DNA of 10,103 nucleotides from the NCBI GenBank assembly GCA_937864935.1, contig CALMDN010000092.1, forward strand, positions 1-10,103, written 5' to 3'. Origin of the DNA: an uncultured Bacteroidales bacterium. GTDB lineage: Bacteria > Bacteroidota > Bacteroidia > Bacteroidales > Lentimicrobiaceae. The translations under genes and the position numbers were made by a program. Positions within the stretch are counted from its first letter, which is position 1; the number at the start of each line of letters is the position of its first letter. A model generated the notes under the pieces. The model saw nothing but the letters and a program-made list of their open reading frames with translations, ran no database searches and was not told where the DNA came from. Shown one piece after another: positions 7,586 to 10,103 of this stretch.

Positions 7586-7602
7586 CACCTTTTTTAAAGG
7601 TG
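7586..7602 (-). repeat. Perfect 7-bp hairpin in the leader of the T9SS operon
   Basis: CACCTTT (7586-7592), a 3-nt loop and AAAGGTG (7596-7602) form a perfect small stem-loop about 54 bp upstream of the start codon at 7532 and about 30 bp downstream of the -7 element. It therefore lies in the untranslated leader if the promoter call is right. There is no T-tract after it in the minus direction, so it is not a terminator. It may stabilise the mRNA or bind a regulator. Confidence 0.5.
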
Positions 7603-7631
7603 CGCAACAGGCCAGAGGCATTTTCAGTGAA

Positions 7632-7665
7632 CAAAAATACGATAAAAATTAAACGAAATCCGCAA
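7632..7665 (-). promoter_or_regulatory. Promoter candidate for the T9SS cargo operon
   Basis: On the minus strand TATTTTTG (7632-7639) matches TAnnTTTG exactly, and TTG (7663-7665) lies 23 nt upstream, at the long end of the spacing reported for Bacteroidota promoters. The predicted leader is about 90 nt, unusually long compared with the 15-nt leaders predicted for the genes at 2009 and 9479. The leader carries the hairpin at 7586-7602. Confidence 0.5.
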
Positions 7666-7764
7666 TATCATTATAAAATCCTTTGCCGTGACACAGCGGT
7701 TTTCAGGCAGCAAATGTAGGTTAATTTAACAATTTTGCAATCGTCAGGTAAAATTATTGAAAAC

Positions 7765-7797
7765 TTTGCATTTTTCGTCAGAAAATTACTCTCTTTG
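7765..7797 (+). promoter_or_regulatory. Weak promoter candidate for the exported peptidase
   Basis: TTTG (7765-7768), 21 nt, then TCTCTTTG (7790-7797), which differs from TAnnTTTG at one position. The leader would be about 115 nt. A second one-mismatch candidate, AAACTTTG at 7761-7768 with TTTG at 7734-7737, overlaps it. Neither is a perfect match, so the true promoter is unsettled. Confidence 0.3.
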
Positions 7798-7918
7798 TAT
7801 CAGGAAAAACCCTTCGGAGGTATATGCATCAACTGGTATTTTACCGGTAATGGAATCGTTTATCCTTCATTCCGGTGAATCAGTCGGAAGTTAAAAATAT
7901 ACGCTAAATCAATTACTT

Positions 7919-9115
7919 ATGAAATACAAATTTTACCTGCCGGCCCTCGCAATGCTGATATTTTCAGCATCGGGCGTTTATGGTCAGGAAGCACAGGCTC
8001 CTGCTGAACAGGGTTATCAGTTTACAACAGTTAACCGGATCAAGGCATCGCCGGTGAAGGATCAGTACCGCTCTGGCACCTGCTGGAGTTTCGCCACGGT
8101 TTCGTATGTTGAATCGGAACTCATCAGGCTGGGATACGACACCCTCGACCTTTCGGAGATGTTTTTCGTGAACCATGCTTACCGCGACAAAGCCAGCCGT
8201 TTTGTGCGCCTGCATGGCAATTCAACTTTCGGGGCCGGCGGCCAGGCACACGATGTGCTGAATGTGATTGCCCGGCATGGCTTTGTTACCGAAACCGATT
8301 ATCCCGGATTGCTCAGGGGGGAACCAAAACACATCCACGGCGAACTGGATGCGGTATTGAAAGGCTTTCTCGATGCCGTGGTAAAGAAAAAAGACGACAA
8401 GCTGAGCCTGGTATGGATGGATGCTTACAACGGAATTCTGGATGCCTACCTGGGCCCCCTGCCTCAAAAAGCCGGCAAAAAGCAGGCCCTATGGTCGGCA
8501 GAGCAGTTCCCGAAGTTTGTACCTTCTGATTATGTTGAACTTACATCCTTTACCCACCACCCTTTTTATACACTTGCTGATCTGGAAGTCCCCGACAACT
8601 GGTCGCACAATGATTATTACAACCTCCCGCTCGACGAACTGATGGAAGTGATCAAATCAGCCATCGGCAATGGATTTACTGTTTGCTGGGATGGGGATGT
8701 GAGCGACCGTGGTTTTTCCCATTCCAATGGAGTGGCCATTGTACCGGAAAAGAATACGGCTTCACTCGACGGTACCGAAAGGTCGCGCTGGGAGAAACTG
8801 ACCGAAAAGGAACGCAATGCAGAACTGTATTCGTTCAAACAGCCCGGCAGTGAGAAAACCATTACACAGGAGATGCGGCAGGCAGCCTTCGACAACCTGC
8901 AGGCGACCGACGACCACCTGATGCACTTAACCGGCATGGTAAAAGACCAGCAGGGTACATTGTATTTTGTAACCAAAAACTCCTGGGCTGCCGGCAGCAA
9001 TGCTTTTGGCGGCTACCTGAACATGTCGGAGGCTTACCTGAGGTTAAACACCATCGCCGTGATGGTTCACAAAAATGCCATTCCGGCTGCCATCAGGGCG
9101 AAGCTTAAGATCTGA
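7919..9115 (+). CDS. Exported C1B cysteine peptidase (bleomycin hydrolase / aminopeptidase C type)
   Basis: This 398-residue papain-fold peptidase has a signal peptide (residues 1-22, core LPALAMLIFSASG, cleavage near VYGQ). The active site is complete: oxyanion Gln49 in SPVKDQYRSG, catalytic Cys55 in SGTCWSF, His333 in DDHLMHLTG and Asn354 in TKNSW. The order Q-C-H-N and spacing match family C1B rather than classic papain: the long insertion between Cys and His contains the PepC-like stretches MFFVNHAYRDKASRFVRLHG (81-100), SDYVELTSF (203-211) and LPLDELMEVIKSAIGNGFTV (236-255). Bleomycin hydrolases and PepC are usually cytosolic hexamers that trim peptides from the N-terminus; here export to the periplasm or surface is predicted. 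The signal peptide start is the only sensible one. A GC-rich hairpin at 9161-9180 may terminate the transcript. Confidence 0.93.
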   Translation: MKYKFYLPALAMLIFSASGVYGQEAQAPAEQGYQFTTVNRIKASPVKDQYRSGTCWSFATVSYVESELIRLGYDTLDLSEMFFVNHAYRDKASRFVRLHGNSTFGAGGQAHDVLNVIARHGFVTETDYPGLLRGEPKHIHGELDAVLKGFLDAVVKKKDDKLSLVWMDAYNGILDAYLGPLPQKAGKKQALWSAEQFPKFVPSDYVELTSFTHHPFYTLADLEVPDNWSHNDYYNLPLDELMEVIKSAIGNGFTVCWDGDVSDRGFSHSNGVAIVPEKNTASLDGTERSRWEKLTEKERNAELYSFKQPGSEKTITQEMRQAAFDNLQATDDHLMHLTGMVKDQQGTLYFVTKNSWAAGSNAFGGYLNMSEAYLRLNTIAVMVHKNAIPAAIRAKLKI

Positions 9116-9128
9116 CTTACTTTGAGTG

Positions 9129-9333
9129 ACTGTTTAAATTTTGTTAAACTCTACGAATAGGCCCGTCCTTTAGGGCGGGCTTTGGAAAATATTATCATAG
9201 TCAATGGCAAAATCCTGAAAAATTTGTAAATAATGATAAATTTTTCAGGATTTTGCCCATTTAATTTCTGTTTTATTATTTACCCGCCCTAAAGGACAAG
9301 CCTATGGGAATTAGAATCATAAATTTAAACAGT
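9129..9333. repeat. 205-bp nested palindromic element (MITE/REPIN-like)
   Basis: Three pairs of inverted arms nest around one centre. Outer: ACTGTTTAAATTT (9129-9141) against AAATTTAAACAGT (9321-9333), 13/13. Middle: 9157-9179 against 9283-9305, 21 of 23 positions matching, each containing GTCCTTTAGGGCGGG or its complement. Inner: GGCAAAATCCTGAAAAATTT (9206-9225) against 9238-9257, a perfect 20-bp inverted repeat with a 12-nt loop. Sequence between the arm pairs is diverged but similar in length on the two sides. No open frame is inside. The layout resembles a small non-autonomous mobile element, or two REP-like hairpins in inverted orientation. No clear target-site duplication was found at its edges. 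Confidence 0.8.
9161..9185 (+). terminator. GC-rich hairpin, possible terminator of the peptidase gene
   Basis: GCCCGTCCTTTAGGGCGGGC (9161-9180) folds on itself into about 9 bp (one T-G wobble) and is followed by only TTT before GG. It lies 45 bp past the peptidase stop codon. The short T-run makes it a weak intrinsic terminator. It is also the left middle arm of the 205-bp palindromic element, so the terminator role may be incidental. Confidence 0.4.
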
Positions 9334-9358
9334 TTCTAAAATCCGGATATTCTTCCAT

Positions 9359-9390
9359 GGCTGTGTTACTTTGCGGGACACAGCCTTTTT
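9359..9390 (+). terminator. Intrinsic terminator upstream of moxR
   Basis: GGCTGTGT (9359-9366), an 11-nt loop and ACACAGCC (9378-9385) form a perfect 8-bp stem followed by TTTTT (9386-9390). It faces the plus direction and would stop any transcript coming from the peptidase gene before moxR. The loop contains ACTTTGC, which also resembles part of a promoter -7 element, but one position fails the consensus. Confidence 0.7.
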
Positions 9391-9402
9391 CTTAAATGCT
9401 GA

Positions 9403-9418
9403 TTAACAATTTTTAACA
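9403..9418 (+). promoter_or_regulatory. Two TTAACA hexamers in helical phase upstream of moxR
   Basis: TTAACA occurs at 9403-9408 and again at 9413-9418, exactly 10 bp apart, so both copies face the same side of the DNA. They lie just upstream of the -33 region of the moxR promoter, a typical position for an activator. The binding protein is unknown and the AT-rich setting makes chance possible. Confidence 0.4.
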
Positions 9419-9429
9419 CCCCCCTGCTG

Positions 9430-9458
9430 TTGCGCTACAGCGAAGCGGAGTATTTTTG
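9430..9458 (+). promoter_or_regulatory. Promoter of the moxR gene
   Basis: TTG (9430-9432), 18 nt, then TATTTTTG (9451-9458), an exact match to the Bacteroidota TAnnTTTG element with normal spacing. The -7 element ends 20 bp before the ATG at 9479, giving a leader of about 15 nt. This is the best promoter in the window, and it implies that moxR starts its own transcript. Confidence 0.7.
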
Positions 9459-9478
9459 CATTTCAAAAAAAACCGATT

Positions 9479-10103
9479 ATGATTGAGACGGACATCAAGG
9501 AACTGAACGAACGCATTCAGCGCGAGAGTGCTTTCATCGACCTGGTTGAGATGGAAATGCACAAGGTTATCGTTGGCCAGAAACAGATGGTTGAACGCCT
9601 GCTGATCGGGTTGTTATCGAACGGGCATATCCTGCTTGAAGGAGTCCCCGGTCTGGCGAAAACCCTGGCCATCAAATCGCTGGCCAGCATCATTGATGCA
9701 CAATTCAGCCGCATACAGTTTACCCCTGATCTCCTGCCTGCCGACCTGCTGGGTACCATGATCTACAGCCAGCGCAAAGAAGAATTTGTGGTGCGCAAAG
9801 GCCCCCTTTTCGCCAATTTTATCCTGGCTGACGAAATCAACCGCTCACCGGCCAAGGTGCAGAGCGCCCTGCTTGAAGCCATGCAGGAAAAACAGGTAAC
9901 CATCGGCGATCAGACCTATCCCCTCTCTGAGCCCTTTCTGGTACTGGCTACCCAGAACCCGATAGAACAGGAAGGAACCTATCCCCTGCCCGAAGCACAG
10001 GTTGACCGTTTTATGCTGAAAGTGGTGATCGGATACCCAACCCGCGAAGAAGAGAAACTGATCATGCGGCAGAACATCGAAGGCTCGCAGCCCAAAACCC
10101 GCC
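9479..10103 (+). CDS. MoxR-family AAA+ ATPase (3' part missing)
   Basis: The frame starts at ATG 9479 and stays open for 208 codons to the window edge; complete family members are about 320-340 residues, so roughly the last third is missing. Visible motifs: IVGQKQMVERLLIGLLSNGH (31-50) is the family's N-terminal signature, Walker A is GVPGLAKT (55-62), Walker B is ILADEIN (115-121), followed by RSPAKVQSALLEAMQE (122-137), sensor 1 is ATQNP (157-161), and LPEAQVDRF (170-178) holds the arginine finger. MoxR ATPases act as cytoplasmic chaperones that help mature or insert metal-dependent and von Willebrand factor A-domain proteins. In Bacteroidota the gene is usually first in an operon with a DUF58 protein and Bat (aerotolerance) genes, which would lie beyond the right edge; that is expectation, not seen. 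Confidence 0.95.
   Translation, partial: MIETDIKELNERIQRESAFIDLVEMEMHKVIVGQKQMVERLLIGLLSNGHILLEGVPGLAKTLAIKSLASIIDAQFSRIQFTPDLLPADLLGTMIYSQRKEEFVVRKGPLFANFILADEINRSPAKVQSALLEAMQEKQVTIGDQTYPLSEPFLVLATQNPIEQEGTYPLPEAQVDRFMLKVVIGYPTREEEKLIMRQNIEGSQPKTR

Larger units (their letters stand above)
7533..7918. other. Divergent intergenic control region
   Basis: This 386-bp AT-rich region separates the minus-strand T9SS operon from the plus-strand peptidase gene. It holds a promoter and leader hairpin for the operon, a weaker promoter candidate for the peptidase, a possible 8-codon leader frame (7824-7850, preceded by GGAGG at 7816-7820), and a perfect 10-bp palindrome TTACCGGTAA at 7841-7850. No further gene or structured RNA was recognised. 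Confidence 0.6.

Noticed and set aside
8617..9000. Minus-strand open frame of 127 codons
   Set aside because: It is antisense to the peptidase gene, covering its active-site His and Asn region; no motif of its own.
9129..9333. CRISPR-like or tandem repeat explanation for the repeated blocks
   Set aside because: The blocks are inverted around a single centre, not direct repeats with regular spacers.
9367..9373. TACTTTG as a promoter -7 element for moxR
   Set aside because: It has one base too few for TAnnTTTG, lies in the loop of a good terminator hairpin, and a perfect element with proper spacing exists at 9430-9458.
9517..9759. Minus-strand open frame of 80 codons
   Set aside because: It is antisense to the Walker A region of moxR; a shadow frame.

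Overview
The window looks like chromosomal DNA from an environmental member of the Bacteroidota, probably near Bacteroidales or Marinilabiliales. Three things support this. Two large proteins end in type IX secretion system (T9SS) sorting domains. Several gene starts are preceded by the phylum-specific promoter element TAnnTTTG. Shine-Dalgarno sites are mostly absent, as is usual in the phylum. I see no rRNA, tRNA, CRISPR array, phage gene or transposase gene.

Layout, left to right. (1) 1-1670, minus strand: the N-terminal 287 codons of a FadL/TodX-type outer-membrane transport protein, cut by the window edge, preceded by a complete uracil-DNA glycosylase gene (ung). (2) 1775-2770, plus strand: an overlooked 42-residue lipoprotein gene, a long hairpin, then a 253-residue exported protein of unknown function, probably an outer-membrane barrel, whose start is fixed by a promoter. 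(3) 3068-7532, minus strand: a probable two-gene operon of T9SS cargo. It holds a 953-residue Asp-box beta-propeller protein followed 55 bp later by a 497-residue protein with four fibronectin-III-like repeats, and it closes with an intrinsic terminator. (4) 7919-9115, plus strand: an exported papain-fold peptidase of the bleomycin hydrolase/PepC type. (5) 9129-9333: a 205-bp nested palindromic element with no gene. (6) 9359-10103, plus strand: a terminator, a pair of phased TTAACA hexamers, a promoter and the first 208 codons of a MoxR-family AAA+ ATPase, cut by the window edge.

The theme is cell envelope and secretion: an outer-membrane channel, a lipoprotein, an envelope barrel candidate, two surface or secreted repeat proteins and an exported peptidase. 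ung and moxR are ordinary housekeeping or regulatory genes. I do not see a convincing new multi-gene system. The features most worth following are the nested palindrome at 9129-9333, the T9SS cargo pair and the tiny lipoprotein.
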